From Hymenoscyphus infarciens (taxonomy: Eukaryota; Ascomycota; Leotiomycetes; Helotiales; Helotiaceae), in NCBI GenBank assembly GCA_001414345.1, contig LLCB01000030.1, positions 62,001-126,000 on the forward strand: 64,000 nucleotides of DNA. The letters run 5' to 3'. Under the pieces are notes generated by a model. It saw nothing but the letters and a program-made list of their open reading frames with translations, was not told the origin of the DNA and searched no databases. Position 1 is the stretch's first letter. Each line of letters begins with the position of its first letter. Of the stretch, positions 9,876-23,459 are shown piece after piece. Made by a program: the position numbers and the translations under genes.

Positions 9876-12800
9876 GGCAACAGAGATATGCTGACAACCT
9901 GCAGATGGCCACTAGCTGTTTCTGAAAACACAGCCCCTGAACCCAGCATCTGAGACCGAAACATACTTGAACCCTACAAGAACAAATACAAACACAATGT
10001 GGGAGAAAATGGCAGGGGGGGGGCTTCGTGCAGGGCTTTCAAGGGCAGCGACGAGACCCAGACACAATCCCAGCGAGGGATTCGCAGAATTCCAAATCTC
10101 GCAGCTGCCTGTTCCCACCAACAGCCCAAAAGTCAATCTGCGAGTCCGAGTACATTACACACAACTAGATTCAAAGACTCCGAACGCCAAAATTCCATAC
10201 ACGGCAATCATTGGGAGCAAAAGCTCGAGAATATCTCCAAATTTGAAGATGGCAGATGGCAGATGGCAGATGCGGAAGATGGAAGGGAGGACAGTTCAAG
10301 CACCAGGGCTTGCGACCCTATTCTCGAAACGGTAGATAATACCGGTACGGAGGCCAATAAGTCAAGAATAGGATCGCATAAGCATTGGTTCTGTAGCTGC
10401 AATACCCATTTCAAAGCCGCCCTCCAAAGCCATATCATCATTTCCTACACAGGCTCGACATCAAGACAAAAAACGAGGAACGTCAAAAAAGGACTGCCGG
10501 TTCTCGGGGTTACAATGTTGGCCGCTTCTGACCTGCGATACTTCCATATTAGTCGCCGCAAGAGCGTAGAAGAAGCAGAGAGATATTTCAGAATGATAGC
10601 CTTTTGGCAACACGGCAATGAGGAACACACAAGAGGTGCGATTTGGCATTGCAGCTTCTTTAACCAAGAATTCGTGGGCACAAAGTCCATTTAGTGGTTC
10701 GGTCATTGGCATTCGACCATTATTCCTGTTCTAGAAAGGGATTGATCTGACCCGCAGGAGTTTACAGCACTGTGGGTTGACAACATAGCAAGTGCTATGA
10801 GAAGAAACTTGAAATGAACCCTATTTAGACTCACAGGCATACTGTGGTAAACACAATCCAGCGCCTACGATTCAATTTTTGATATTTCCAGGATAGCGGA
10901 GATTAAACCAAAAGCTAGGACGATTGACTAATTTCGACTTTTAGCGTTCCAATTGGAATCATGAAGAGACGAGATTTCCCACTTACTCGTCGTGTGCAAG
11001 AACCTTAGGAAGAACCAGGGGCAGGAGTGGCTTAAGTTGGATATGTCACTCGTTTGGGGCTAGCAACGTGATTTGAGCTACACAACTGCGGGTAAAAATT
11101 GGCATTCGTCGCCTCATAGAAATCCACATGGCAACTCTCTAGGATCCGAATTTTCTTCTAGACAGTCTCACTTTCATCCTTAGCCCCTGTCGAAAATGAT
11201 TCTCCTTCCTGGTATTGGTATATCTCCTATGCCAATGGTCAGCCAAGCAATTCAAACAAACGATATCCATGGGACATTTGTTTGAAGGAAGTTGGGTGAA
11301 CCTGGTCAGTAATGTCCTTCTCTGGGTTGTTGGTGAATACTCACATCCATCATTTGGTATATACATTTCCGAGCGTGAATTCCGGATACAGCGAATAATG
11401 ACATACTCATGGTGAATTCGTGGAGTAGTTGTTGATCTACCATGCTTCTCCTAGAAGAGGTGAACTGGCAGAAGAACAACGCTCGAGTTCTACGCCCCGG
11501 GCCCTTTGGTCGGCAGCAAAGAGGTATGCTTGCCATCAGATATTGAGGTTCAACTCGTCTTATTTCGGTACTGATTTTTGCTGAGGTTGAGGAATTCTGA
11601 TTGCGTGGTTCAGAATTTCTGGTTTCATTAAACTTCATGAAACGATAGAGGATTTGATGCCATAATGTATTTGCGGTCGAGCGAAGCACACGAATAGACA
11701 TTTCGATTGTTTAGAGCGCCCTATTTTCGATATTTGGCGATGTTCCTGTTGATATGTGTGTGACCCTAGATTTTTATAATATTGTGGTGAACTTCCAATG
11801 AGTGACAGCCTGGGGAACCGGATGACGTTCACAGGAATCGCGGGGTTGACAGAAGCCTGGATGCCCCCTAAGAGCGTTAGCAAGATAACAGAACAGAGTA
11901 ATTCGAGGACGCCACTGTCAAGGAAATTGGTTGATTACTTTCATGCAAATTATTGATATGGGACTTGTCGTTCATATGTGTTCGTGTGTTTGAAAATGAA
12001 GCAATCATCCAGGGCGAGTTGCCCAAGGTTGACTGCTTCGGAACTACCTGTTGTCTCACTTTCGTGAAAAGAATACTCTTGGGTAAGAAGAAAAGAGTCG
12101 AGGCGATGAATATGGTAGTGACATACCTTGGCTTTCTAAAGTCTAGCCAAAGGACTCAAATTCCAGCAGGTAGCAAGTCCATCCTTTTATCTTTTGGTCA
12201 CGTAATGACCGCTCAATGGTACGTCGAGCGACTTCTTTCCGGGGGTTCAAGTTAATAGCTCGCTGTCTTCAAATGGTGTTGTTGGATAAAATGATTGCCG
12301 GTTCCGGCGAGAAATTGGTGTTTGCGAGGGCCCGGGTTTTCGGAGGAAGCTTCCAGGTTCGGAGTGGAATCAGGATTCTCGCCCTCAATACTCGCTGAAG
12401 GGGGGCGCCAACCAACACAATTTCCAGTGCTTCAAGAGGTATTCAAGGGATTTTTGGAAATCGATAGAGGTTGTGATATCGCGAAACAATACGTGTCTCG
12501 AGCAAGGTGCGTCTTTCAAGTGCTTATATAACTTTAGCCGTCATGAACAGCTCTGGTGGGAAAGATTTTGGCCGAGAGAAATAGCAACTTACGGCCAGCC
12601 GAGTCAAAATATTCCCCGAAATCTGGTCGCCTGGCATAATTGCCGTCACTTTCTTTTCATAGAGTCCTAGCACCATTATGTAATGAGCTTCTCCAACAAT
12701 TTTCTGCGAGGATGATGCTGCATCGTTGGTCCGCGAGGTGTAATATCCCAATGACAGAGCGTACCTCACAGCCCTCGATGCATGTTTGGGAGTTTGACTC

Positions 12801-14325
12801 CCGGGTTTTTCTGGTGTTGTTGCGACAGGCCAGTATGCGGGAAAGTGGTACTCTCCAAGCAAAGTCCATATATTAGAGATCGTTGAAGCGCGCAGTGATT
12901 CGTTTCGATTTGCGCAAGGGTTTTTTAAACCGCGTCGAGTACAGCATGGTAAGCTGAGCAGAGTTCGACGATTCTACTGTTGGAGCGGGTTTTGGACTGT
13001 GTTCCCATGAGTTTTGCCTTGATGGGAGTGCCATATCCATGGATGGTCGGAGCACAATGTCTTTGTGCCTTGAACGCTAGGAATAGAGGTGCCTTCGAGC
13101 CAAGCCTGACGCCCTCTCAACCTCGCCATCGTGCCTCCCATTTTGAAGATGAACTTTATTCGCTTCCGGGTCATGCTGTATTGGGGATGGAGTGTCGGCA
13201 ACCCACTGGGACATTAGGAATCCAGGTGGATTGCAGCCATAATCCAGGGGGTCTTGCGTTGCGAGTGCATTTTGTGGGTAGTGTGAGTTGTTCCGTCGTG
13301 TTGCTGTCCCGAGAAGTCAGTCTACCTAGATCTGTGAGGACCCAAGAAGGGATCCTGAGAGGAAACATACTCTTAAATGCAGCCGCTAAACGCCCACCGA
13401 AGTCCAAGGTCAGCTCTTGAGTACAAAATCGAGCTCCAGGCGCGTAAAGCCAACTAGCTCGCGGACAATCGACAGCTTTTAGGTTCTCATTCCTCCAACT
13501 TTCATGACCACCCCAAGAATCTTGATAGCGATGCCAGGGCGTATGGTTTATTCGTTATCTGGCCGGTGCGGGCGAGAGTTTGAGGCACGTAAGGAAGTCG
13601 AACTTCGGTGACGATAACGTTGGACTCGACAGTTCGGGTTTTGTAATTCGTCTCTCGAGGTCGCGAAGCATGCCTTGGTTGCTGGCAGAATGTCTCTTTG
13701 GGGTTATTTGTGTAGGAGCGATAATCTCTTCGTTCTTTGCGATGGTTACTTGCTTCTTCTCGGAGGTTGAAGAGTTGCGGGGTTATGCCTCGCCGCTAGG
13801 ATGAAGCAGGGTAAGGATTGCAGGGTATTGAATATGTGGAGTTGAAGCTGTACAAGTAGAACAAAGCTAAGGTTAGGTATTTCACTTCGCTAGAAAATGC
13901 TCCCAAGGAGAAGCACACTTGCAAAAGGGCATGGTGAGCTCGTCTCTGACCTGTAGGGGATTGGGGGACATATGCTTGTATACCTGCTTACCGGGATTCT
14001 AATGAGGACCTACAAGGGAGGTAGAAGAACTGAAGCTCCCACAGAACCATCTATATGGTGCTCCTTCCAGTTCTTAGTAACCTTCTTGAGGACCCTTTGA
14101 AGCGATCCTTTCACGGAAATTAGAGGAGATGGTCTAACAAGAACCCGCGTTTAGCTTCAATAAGGGAACGAAAGAAAAAGAGAGTGGAATAATCGTTTAG
14201 AAGACTCACCAAGTTAACTGTCGCAAGTAAACTCAATTGGAGTTTCTGGGTAAAAATTTACCCCGCCTCATTTTTCCAGACAACCCATGCCAGCTTATCT
14301 GCTTGCAAACCACAGAGTAGCTTCT
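9876..14325. other. Region without a convincing gene
   Basis: About 4.4 kb of ordinary base composition. The longest ORFs (9999-10694, 12980-13420, 11306-11701 on the minus strand) show neither a recognised motif nor splice-linked partners, and each overlaps ORFs on the other strand. A short tandem repeat of gatggca (three units, 10248-10268) lies inside the first. Scattered minus-strand donor-like sites (10981, 12587) hint at an eroded gene. The downstream edge at 14326 is the left target-site duplication of the LINE. Confidence 0.5.
10248..10268. repeat. 7-bp tandem repeat (gatggca x3)
   Basis: Three perfect head-to-tail copies of a 7-bp unit with a partial fourth (gat) following. It is a minor simple repeat with no evident function. 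Confidence 0.85.
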
Positions 14326-14339
14326 AGGATCCTTCCTGT
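14326..14339. repeat. Left target-site duplication of the LINE
   Basis: The 14-bp word aggatccttcctgt occurs here and again at 20851-20864, directly after the poly(A)-rich tail of the element. It is a perfect direct repeat flanking the insertion, as expected from target-primed reverse transcription. Confidence 0.92.
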
Positions 14340-17300
14340 GAAGACCCGAGTTACGAACATCTCCGCACGACTAAATCGATTTTTTAGAAATAAAACCACA
14401 ACTACATACTACATCGACAAGTAGATAATTATAATCGATTTCTAAAGGTCTCTTCTCTTAATAGCATCGAGAGCTTTAGCTATATAGTCTATTATTAGAA
14501 GGAAAGACGTAGATAGACGCGTTTATAGTAATTACCTCCTAGCTAAAGCATAATAACTTAAGGTATATAGTAACTATAGTACTAAAGGAAAGAAGAGAGT
14601 AGTACCTAATACTATTATAATCCTCTTCCTTAATTTAGTTATTAAATACCTCTCTACACTAGAAGCATAGAGTAATTAGAGCTAGCTATAGTAGACTATT
14701 TAGTAACTCTAGATAGACTTTAAAGCCTATAGTATATACTAAAACGTGTTAATCTAGAAGCTTCTAGATAAAGGCAAAGGAGCCTAAAAGCAATAGTAAG
14801 GCTAGAGTATATCTACTAATATACTAACTTATACTTTTATTGCTAGAAGTGCTAGTAATAGTATTAGTTCTACCACCTACGTGTTCTCTTCTACTATAAG
14901 AGCCTCTACCCTCGATAGCCTAGTAGCTAAAGAGATATATATACTTATTAACTATAACATTACTAAGGAGCGCCTATAAGCTCTCTCTAAGCTATCTAAG
15001 AAGCTTCTATAGTAGATAAATAAAGCTATTACTATAGTACTCGGCATATACCTCAGCTATAACAATAATAGTATACGCTCTACTACGAAGACACTAGCTA
15101 TACTAAAGTAAATAGAGGCTACTAAGCTAATAAATAGCGAAGACGTCTTTCTTTACACTAGTAACCCCGTAATAGTAGAGAAGATAGTATACTATAGAGA
15201 AGAATAGGTAAGCTTTCTAGAAGAGAAGGCCGCGGTCCTAGTACTAACGTAGAGAGTAGTTATATCTTTAATACTAATTAAATTAGTAGATATAGGAGAC
15301 TAGGAGGCTATAGCTAAGAAGCTATATACTACTAATCTAACTCTTATCTATAGCTTAGAAGAGATCTTAGGTATTAGATAGCTCTCTAAATAGAAGCTAG
15401 GAAAGAATACTAACGCTATTATAGTAGAATTCTATAATATAGAGATTACTAATACCTATATTAAGGCATATAAAGTAGTATAGAAAGGAGCTCTCAAATC
15501 TATATAATAGTATAGCTAAAAGGCCTAAGTCGTCTAATACTTCCACTACTATAAATACGACTACATAGTACGTATATATAAAGCTAAGCGAAAGTATAGC
15601 TTCTATACTATAAACTATAATACTAAGGACTACGTAGGTAATAAAACCATTTATAAGTATACTAACTATAAACTTCTATATATAGCATTCTCAAAGGACT
15701 ATAAATTCTATAACTAGGCTATAAAGAGAGTTAAGAATAAGAGAAAGCGCTTATAGCTATAGCTGCTGTTCCTAGTAAGGCTAGTCCTTATACTATTAGT
15801 CTCTTAGTAAGGAAGTAGAGCTATAACGCTAGATAAAGAAGTACTAGAGAAAGAGAATAACAACTTATTTATAAGACTCTCTACTCCCTCCTCCTAAGCT
15901 AAACCTACTACCTAGGACACCTATAAGGATATCTAAATAGAAGGAGGAGTAGTAGAGGTAGATAAGACACCTCTAGTAGTAGTAGAAGGAATTATAGAGA
16001 GATTAAGAAAAAAGAGAGTAGAAGTAAGAGTTACTTTATAAAAGCCTATCTTACTTAAACCCTCTATCTTTGCTACCTCTATTAACCTACCTACTACTTA
16101 ATAACTATTTATAATACTAACTAACCTAAGTAACATTTTTAGTTAAAATAGCTAGTTCTTTAAGACTCTAAATATACTAACTTAGTAGCTTAAGCTCTAA
16201 TATAGAAAATTTAATAGCTCTTCTATAAAGCTTAGAGATAATAGAAACGTTAGTAATAGGTATACTATAGTAATAAAAAGTAGTAAGAGAGCTATAAAGA
16301 AGATATACTTCGCCTCTATATCTAAAGTAAAATAGGCTAGGCTTACTAGTAATAGGAGATATAATAACCTAGTATAAGAGTATAATAAGATTGCTAAGAG
16401 CTATACTATAAAAAGAGCTACTAACTATACTAGTATAGGATTAGCTCTAGAGTTAGAGGACAACCTTACTAATATCTCCTCTAGTATCTTATTAAGTTTA
16501 AAGGCATTATTAAATACTCTATCTATAGACGTCTTAAGTACTAAGGCTATAAAGTATTAAACCTTCTCTTAAACTAATTAATAAGTATATACTAGTACTC
16601 TACTCTCTCTATCTTATAGTATAATATTAAAAAATCATATAATATAATAAACCTACTACTATAAAATAAAATAGTATAGAAGTATAATATTATAGCGATT
16701 TAAGAGCTATAGCTAAACAGCTACGATGAAAAACTCACCTATAACCCCTCTTAAGAAAGATTTAAAGCTTTTATAGATAGATAGAGTAGACTACTTATAT
16801 ACTTTCTTATAAATAGAAAAATTAATCTAACTTTAGTAAGAGTTACTAGTAGAGGCGATTATCTATACTCCCTCTATATTACGCTAAAAACAGGTAATAG
16901 TAATAAAGTTATTACTATTTATAATATCTATAACTCTTAATAGTAAGATTAGCTAGGTAAGATATATATAAAAGAGAAATAGAAAAGTATTCTAACCTAA
17001 TCTATTTTACTAAAACTCGACGTAGTACTTAAAAAGTATAGAAATAATAAATAGATAGTAGTAGAGGACTTTAACCTATACTATAAAGAGTAGTTTAAAG
17101 ACCTGTTATTACCTATATATAGTTAAAGGAGGAAAGCTTAAGCTATAGCGTTACTAAGTATAGTAGAAGAAAGACATCTAGAACTAGTACTACTAAAAGG
17201 CTTAGTTACTAGACCTTAATCTAATATTCGATCTTACCTTATTAAGACTACTATTAACTTAAGTTAGTATAACTCTAGACTTATAGACTTAATCTAGTTA

Positions 17301-20300
17301 TATAAAGTCTAAAAAGACCTAGACATAGCTACTAACTACGTCTCTATTAAAACAGTTCTCCTTATTAACTATACGCCTACTCTAGTTATAGTTAATAAGG
17401 ACTTTAAGAGGATAAACGTAGAGCTTCTTAATATAATACTCCTACTACTTCTTCTAAAGTCTAAAATCTATACTATAGCTAATCTAGATATAGTAGTCGA
17501 TCTTATAATTTAAGCAGTCTAAGCAGCTATATAAGCCTCGACACTAGACTACGTTCTTACTCTTAAATCAATGCCTAGCTTTATATAAGAGTATAGAGAG
17601 ACTATTTAAGAAGTTAAGTATATATAAAGAAGGTAGAATAGATTAGATAACATAGAGCACGACCTAAGAGCCTTCTAAGAAGCTAAAAAGATAAGAAAGA
17701 AGCTAATTACAATTACTTAAAGAGATATTTACAAAGATAAGGTATTAAATATAAGAGATAAGAAAGAGCTATAGGCTTTAGTAAGGTAGATAAGATTAAG
17801 AGAGTCTTAAGCCCTTACTTTTACTCCTAATCTAAAGAGAGAAGATAGTATAATAGTAGAGAATATATAAATAAAAGCTAATATACTATAACAAACCTTC
17901 TTCCTATCCTCTCTTAAACCTAATCTCTTAAACATCTACTTTTACTTATATCACCTTTCTAAAGAGGCTTAAACCTCGATTTAAGAATATAAAGTAAGAG
18001 TAGTAATATAAGAGACATTATTAGATAAAGCTCTAAGAGAAGATAGAATACTAAATAGAGTTATCTAAATAGTAGCTAGTATTCTTACTCTATACCTTAC
18101 TAACATCTTTAACAAGTCTATAAAACTTTAGTACTACCTAAAGAGGTTTAAGAAGTCTATTATAGTTACTCTATATAAGCTTAGAAAGAAGACGTACGCC
18201 GAGCTTAAATTATACCGTTCTATTACTCTTATAAACACGATAGATAAGGTTATAGACTTAGTACTTACTAAAAGGATTTAGTACTATATAGAGAAACACT
18301 TTATACTACTAATAACTTATATAAGAGGCTATAAATAATTATTATATAAGTATAGTATATACCTTCTACTTAAAAAGATATACTTAGCTTAGAGAAAGAG
18401 AAAGGTAGTAAGCTTACTTATACTCGACATCTTAGAAGCCTTTAACTATACGTTATATAAGAGGCTAATTCATAATATAAAGAAAAGAGGCCTACTCTTA
18501 GAAGTTATTTACTAGATATCTAGCTATCTTATAGAGAAGACTACTTAGATTAAGCTATTTAAAGGCATAAGTAATATATATAACGTAATAACTAGTATCT
18601 CTTAAAGCTCTTCTCTCTCCTCTATTCTCTACCTCTTTTATAATATAGACCTTATTAATATTAGTAGAGGCTATAATCTATCTACAAGGTATATTAATAA
18701 TATATACTTCCTTATAAAGAGCTATACTATAGAAGCTATAATTTAAAAGCTAGAGATTATATATTATAAAGCTAATAACTAGGCCTAAAAACACGCCTTA
18801 GTATTTACTCTTACTAAGTATAAGCTTATCTACTTTATCTATAAAAGAGATAAAAAGCGTATCTACAACGAGTTCTAGCCTATTAATCTAGAATAGAGTA
18901 GAATTATTAAAGCTATACCTTATACCTAATACTTAGAAGTTATCTTAGACTTTAAACTAAATAGTATAAAGTATATAAAACACGTTAAGGTTAAGATTAA
19001 GAAGTCGATTTAGGTACTAAGTAGTATAGTAAAGTTAACGTAGAGTGCTTTAATAAGTAATATAATCACTCTTATAAAAGCGATTATTATACTTTAAATC
19101 TTATTTACTAGCTTAACTTAGTAGATATCTAACCTAATAGTATAAGATTAAAAGACCTATTAGAAGAAGATAATCTAAATACTAAATACCTTCTAAAAGA
19201 AGGTACTATATATAGTAACTAAAGCCTTTTAAACTATAGTAGTAGTAGTTATCAAAGCTAAAACCGATTTTCTTCTAATTAACATTTAGCTAAATTATAC
19301 TAGTATAATCTCTATAAACCGAATTAAAGTATTACCTATATATATATATATCATAATACTTAGAGAGAGAGGAACTATTAGAGATAGCTTAGCTTACCTC
19401 TCCTCTCTTTAAGAGCTTAAACATAAGGTATAAATAACTATTAAGTAATAATAATAAGAGAGAATTAAAAGAAAGATCTTAATTATCGCTAAACTATAGT
19501 AGTTACTACCTAATATCTATATTACCTTAGATACTAAGATAGTAGTAAAAGAATATAACAAAGTCTAAAAACAATCTCGCTTTATATATATATAAGTCTT
19601 TATAGATAGAAGTAATATTAATAACCGAGTTAGTATAGCTATATAGGAACTATATAAAGAGTAGGTATATAAAATAGATATTAAACTAAGTAATTAGTTT
19701 ATAGTTTATAAGGCTAAGCTTATTAATATATAGATAGCTCTTAGTATAGTAAATAGAGGAGGAGATATAGTAAAAAAGCTTACTATCTTTACTAATAACT
19801 AAGCTATTATTATATTATCTATAAGACTTAGAAACTAGTTTAGATAATTTATTCTAAGAAAGATATACTAGCTATATAGTATCTTAAAAAGGAGGAATGT
19901 AGAGGTAATAATTTAATAGATCCTAGTATATATAAGTATTCTAGGTAACAAAAAGGCTGACGAGCTTATAAAGTAAGCTACTAGTTAGCGATTAAAAGAG
20001 AATAAGAAGAAGAGGTTATTAAAAGCCCTAGAGTAGTATATAGTATAGCTTCTATAGCTCCTGTTCTCTTATAAGAGAATAATTAACTTAGTAGCTAGAT
20101 CTCTTTAGTACTAAAAGTAGGACTTTAGTAATACTAGTATACTATATAAGAAAAGATAGGTAAAAGAGGGGATCTCGTTATTTTACTATACTTAATAACT
20201 ATACTAAAACCTTATAAAGGTTAAATCTTTAGTACTAATCTAGATAAGGACTAAGAAGATTAGCCTAAACGAATACCTATATAAGATTAATAAGATAGAT

Positions 20301-20850
20301 AACCTATAGTATAAATATAACTAATTATATTAAACTATTAAATATATATTTAAAGACTATAAAGACTTCGAAGATTTATAACTAGAGTATATAAGAGTAG
20401 AGTATACTAGTAATACTAGAGTCTTTCTTTTAAATAGTAAACTTATACCTAAAATAGTCTCTTTCATACTTATAAGTAGTCTTTTAGACTAATTTATAGT
20501 ATATACTAAAACATATTCGCCTCTATAAATAAGAGGTACTATAAAGGGGACGGCTAGAGCGGTATTACAACGATTATTATCTATACTAACTAAGCCCTTA
20601 AGAGGGCTGTCACATTGTAACATAACATATACTAGATTAGAAGGCGAGGTTGAGATAGAGGTTATACTTAGAGTTTAGATTATTTAATTTATTTAATTTA
20701 TAGGTCTCTTTTATCTTTCTTTTATTAGCCCTAGATACAGAGCCGACGGCTCGTAACTATATTTATAGACTAGACCTAAATAGTATGTCTATATATCCGC
20801 TAAAGCAGATAAATAGACTATTGATTATAAAAAAAAAAAAATAAAAAAAA
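14340..20850 (+). mobile_element. RIP-inactivated full-length Tad-type LINE
   Basis: A 6.5-kb non-LTR retrotransposon in plus orientation, bounded by 14-bp duplications and ending in an A-rich tail (20828-20850). Conceptual translation with stops tolerated recovers the Tad1/I-clade order. There is a gag-like ORF1 with two CCHC knuckles (15538-15579 and 15595-15633). An EEP endonuclease follows (about 16.7-17.4 kb; a GDFNLHH-like motif near 17.06 kb reads EDFNLYY). Reverse transcriptase spans about 17.5-19.1 kb (YRSITLINTIDKVI at about 18.21 kb, LLILDILEAF at about 18.43 kb, catalytic box at 18690-18701). RNase H lies at about 19.6-20.0 kb (FIDRSN, then ILGNKKADELIK). Stops are mostly TAG where Trp (TGG) or Gln (CAG) is expected, and Cys/His positions are mostly Tyr. 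The coding body is TpA-saturated while the first ~50 bp keeps normal composition. It is non-functional. Confidence 0.93.
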
Positions 20851-20864
20851 AGGATCCTTCCTGT
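20851..20864. repeat. Right target-site duplication of the LINE
   Basis: This is a perfect second copy of the 14-bp word at 14326-14339, placed immediately after the A-rich tail, and fixes the 3' end of the element. Confidence 0.92.
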
Positions 20865-22125
20865 CAGTAGATCTGTGGGACTAGTTTAACAATGGATTAA
20901 TCTTTTTTTAAAAAGCTTTGCAGAAATTCAAGAATGTGAAAGGGGCTTCTCAAATCTTTTTCATTTCTTCAACCTACCATTGGCGATACCAGCAGAACAA
21001 GTATAAAGCCAGGGAAGATAATAGTCAGATTTTCCAATGCGTTCAACGCATCACAAAGAAGAAACCAGGCAACGAAACTTTCCCAGCCAGCTAGCTGCCT
21101 CCTCGAATCAACTGGGAGTATTCAGGGCAGAAGGCCAACTCACAAGTGTAAAGTGTAATATCCTTCACGTCTCTCCCAAGTATACCATTCAAACCATATC
21201 TTTCTTCTTCTCGATTGTTTGAATTATCAAGAAGGCCAGTTGACTAAAAGAATTCCACAAGAGGTGTGAAAATGACCACAATGGTCCCAGCAGGGAAAAT
21301 GAAAATCTACATGTTTGTCTTGCTAACTCGAATATTTGGATCACCCACCACCTAAATTCTTCTCCACACTTCCATAGATTAAATGCACACCGAGCAATGG
21401 AGCGGTGTACGAAGTTACAGGGTTGGGCGGATAATTGTCCAGAAGATCAAGCATGGTAGGTATTGTAAAAGCCATAACGTTTACGTTATCCTCGTGGTTG
21501 GTAGGTAGAGCTTTAAATATCTTTCCTGACTTAAGAAGAAAATTAAAGTTGAATCACAATTTTTAGCATTTTTCATCCTCCTAATTCTCCGGGTGTGGAA
21601 CGCAGTTTATGGTATAAATGATAAGTTGAAGACCCTTTATCTTAATACCAGCCACACGTTTTGAAAAAGACTGCTATTCAATAAACAAAGCGCTCTTTTC
21701 GAAATAACATGGGGATGACTTTAAAGACAGATACTTGAATTCCCCAGAGGAGAGCCTGGTTTTAACGCTAGTTGCCATATCAAATTGAAAATACCTTGAG
21801 GCTTCTAAGGAACTTGTGACGAAAATCAGGGGTCCTTTTTTAATCCAAGATCCAGCCACTCGAAAGACTCGCCAAAAAATGAATTGACGGTCAAGGAATT
21901 ACAAAATTTACCACCAAAATCACACGCAGCAGCGCAAAAAATCAAGGATAAAGCAAAAACATAATGGAGAAGATTTTGATAATTGTAAATAGAGCAGTGT
22001 TGCTCATCCTGAACCAACCAACGCCAGGGTCCTAACCTAGAATCCCTAGGCCCCATGATCAACGCCAAATTGTCCAGAGGCATGAACTTCTAGGCCTCTA
22101 GCAGAAACAGACACATGCTTTTACA
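20865..22125. other. Intergenic region
   Basis: No gene is supported. Short ORFs (21037-21222, 21826-22083 on the minus strand) lack motifs or partners. The segment is the 3' flank of FIP1 and resumes the ordinary base composition seen before the LINE insertion. Confidence 0.55.
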
Positions 22126-23246
22126 TTACCAGCCTCCACGTCCTCTGCGCCCTCTAAAATTTCCCCCTCCACGGTTCCCACCTGCACCACCTTGTTGATC
22201 ATAGCCATAGCCCATACCTTGATTTTGACCTTGCCCAAACCCAGCTTGTCCTCCAAATCCTTGGGCTTGGTTGCCTCCTTGCGCGCCGCCAGCACCAGCT
22301 GATGCAGCGTTTCCTTGCATGCCGGCAAACATAGTAGCTGGGTCCATTTGACTTGGATCCATTCCCGAGGCCATCATTTGTTGCATCATCGCTTGCATTT
22401 CAGGTGGCATGCCCTCCATTTGATTTCCTCCAGGCATTCCTGGCATACCTCCCATGGCCATCATCATGTTCATGTCCTCAAACATCTTCTTGTTGTTTTG
22501 GGCTATTTTGTCCTGACTATATTCGGCTCGGAGGGTGTCTTGCTTGCTGGCATACAAAGCCCAGGTGAACTCATCGAATCCATAATTGAAATAATCGCTG
22601 ACGTCGGTTCCAGGTCTTCGCCATGGCTTGTCGTTTTCGTTCAAATCTATCAATTGTTAGGCACAGCAATCTTCTCAGAAATCCAGCACCTTACCTTCGT
22701 CAATGTTGACTTGTGTTATGGGTTTTCCGGCAGGTTCGTATATAGGTTTCGCATTGACATCGATTTTCGAAGTCGCGATCCCAGGTAAATCCTCGCCCGC
22801 TCTAGATGAAGGTTCCTTTGCGTCCTTTTTGACTTTCTTGGTTGGAGATGGTTCGGATACAGCAGCCTCGCTCGTATATGTTCTTTGAGGGATATTCCTA
22901 ATTTCGTTATACCTTGCTGGACTAAAGAAGAATTAGAATACGCAATCAATAGCTTTGGGGGCAACGTACGGGGCGGCCGCAGGTTTGCTGCCGTCTTTCC
23001 TTTCTGTGATGATGTCGATATCCTAACTTCAAGTAAGCAAGTGTCCCTTTGCAGAAACCTTTGAGGTCAAACCGAGTCGCTGTCGTCGGATTCTCCATCG
23101 TCTTCCTCCTCACCCTCCTCTAGATCCTCATCCTCGTCCTTTCGCTTGGTTTCTGGTTGTGCAGCTGCCGGGGCTTTCTGCTCCTCGACCTTGGGTTGCG
23201 CAGTTTCCTCCTCGCCGTAAAAATCGTCATCTTCATCGACGTCCAT
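22126..23246 (-). CDS. FIP1: Fip1 subunit of the mRNA polyadenylation factor
   Basis: Exons are 23246-23073, 23022-22970, 22921-22695 and 22646-22126, giving about 324 aa. Fip1 links poly(A) polymerase to the cleavage and polyadenylation complex in the nucleus. The diagnostic Fip1 motif is intact at about residues 155-178 (LNENDKPWRRPGTDVSDYF followed by NYGFDEFTW). The N-terminus is acidic (DVDEDDDFYGEEE and a Glu/Asp run to residue 58), as usual for the PAP-binding region. The C-terminus is Met/Gly/Gln-rich and ends with RGG-like repeats (GGNRGGGNFRGRRGRGGW). The first in-frame ATG is used because a stop lies upstream. The first intron has a weak GTTTGA donor. The gene is divergent from NUP49. 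Confidence 0.92.
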
Positions 23247-23459
23247 ATTGAATTTGTTGGTATCGAGTTCTGAAGCTTGCCTGCTTTGGAGCTTTCAGGT
23301 AGGTAGTTCGCGCCGGAATAAGGTTACCCCGAGATATTTCAAGCTTCACCGGGGACTTTGAGTTTGCGCGCTTCAAAAACAACGCCAGGCACTTTTAGCG
23401 TAGATTAATTCAACGTTCTTTCCCCACAATTAGTTTTGATGCCCTGAGTGCAGAGCTCC
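23247..23459. promoter_or_regulatory. Divergent promoter between FIP1 and NUP49
   Basis: Only 213 bp separate the two start codons, so this segment must contain both 5' leaders and a shared or back-to-back promoter. A GC-richer block lies at 23300-23360. No specific factor site is claimed. Confidence 0.6.

Noticed and set aside
9999..10694. Plus-strand ORF of 231 codons
   Set aside because: No recognisable domain, contains a 7-bp tandem repeat, and overlaps ORFs on the other strand; likely chance.
12980..13420. Plus-strand ORF of 146 codons
   Set aside because: No motif, no splice-linked neighbours, and a competing antisense ORF; left unannotated.
14340..20850. LTR retrotransposon
   Set aside because: No long terminal repeats; ends in an A-rich tail with 14-bp duplications and shows a knuckle, endonuclease, RT, RNase H order, which is a LINE.
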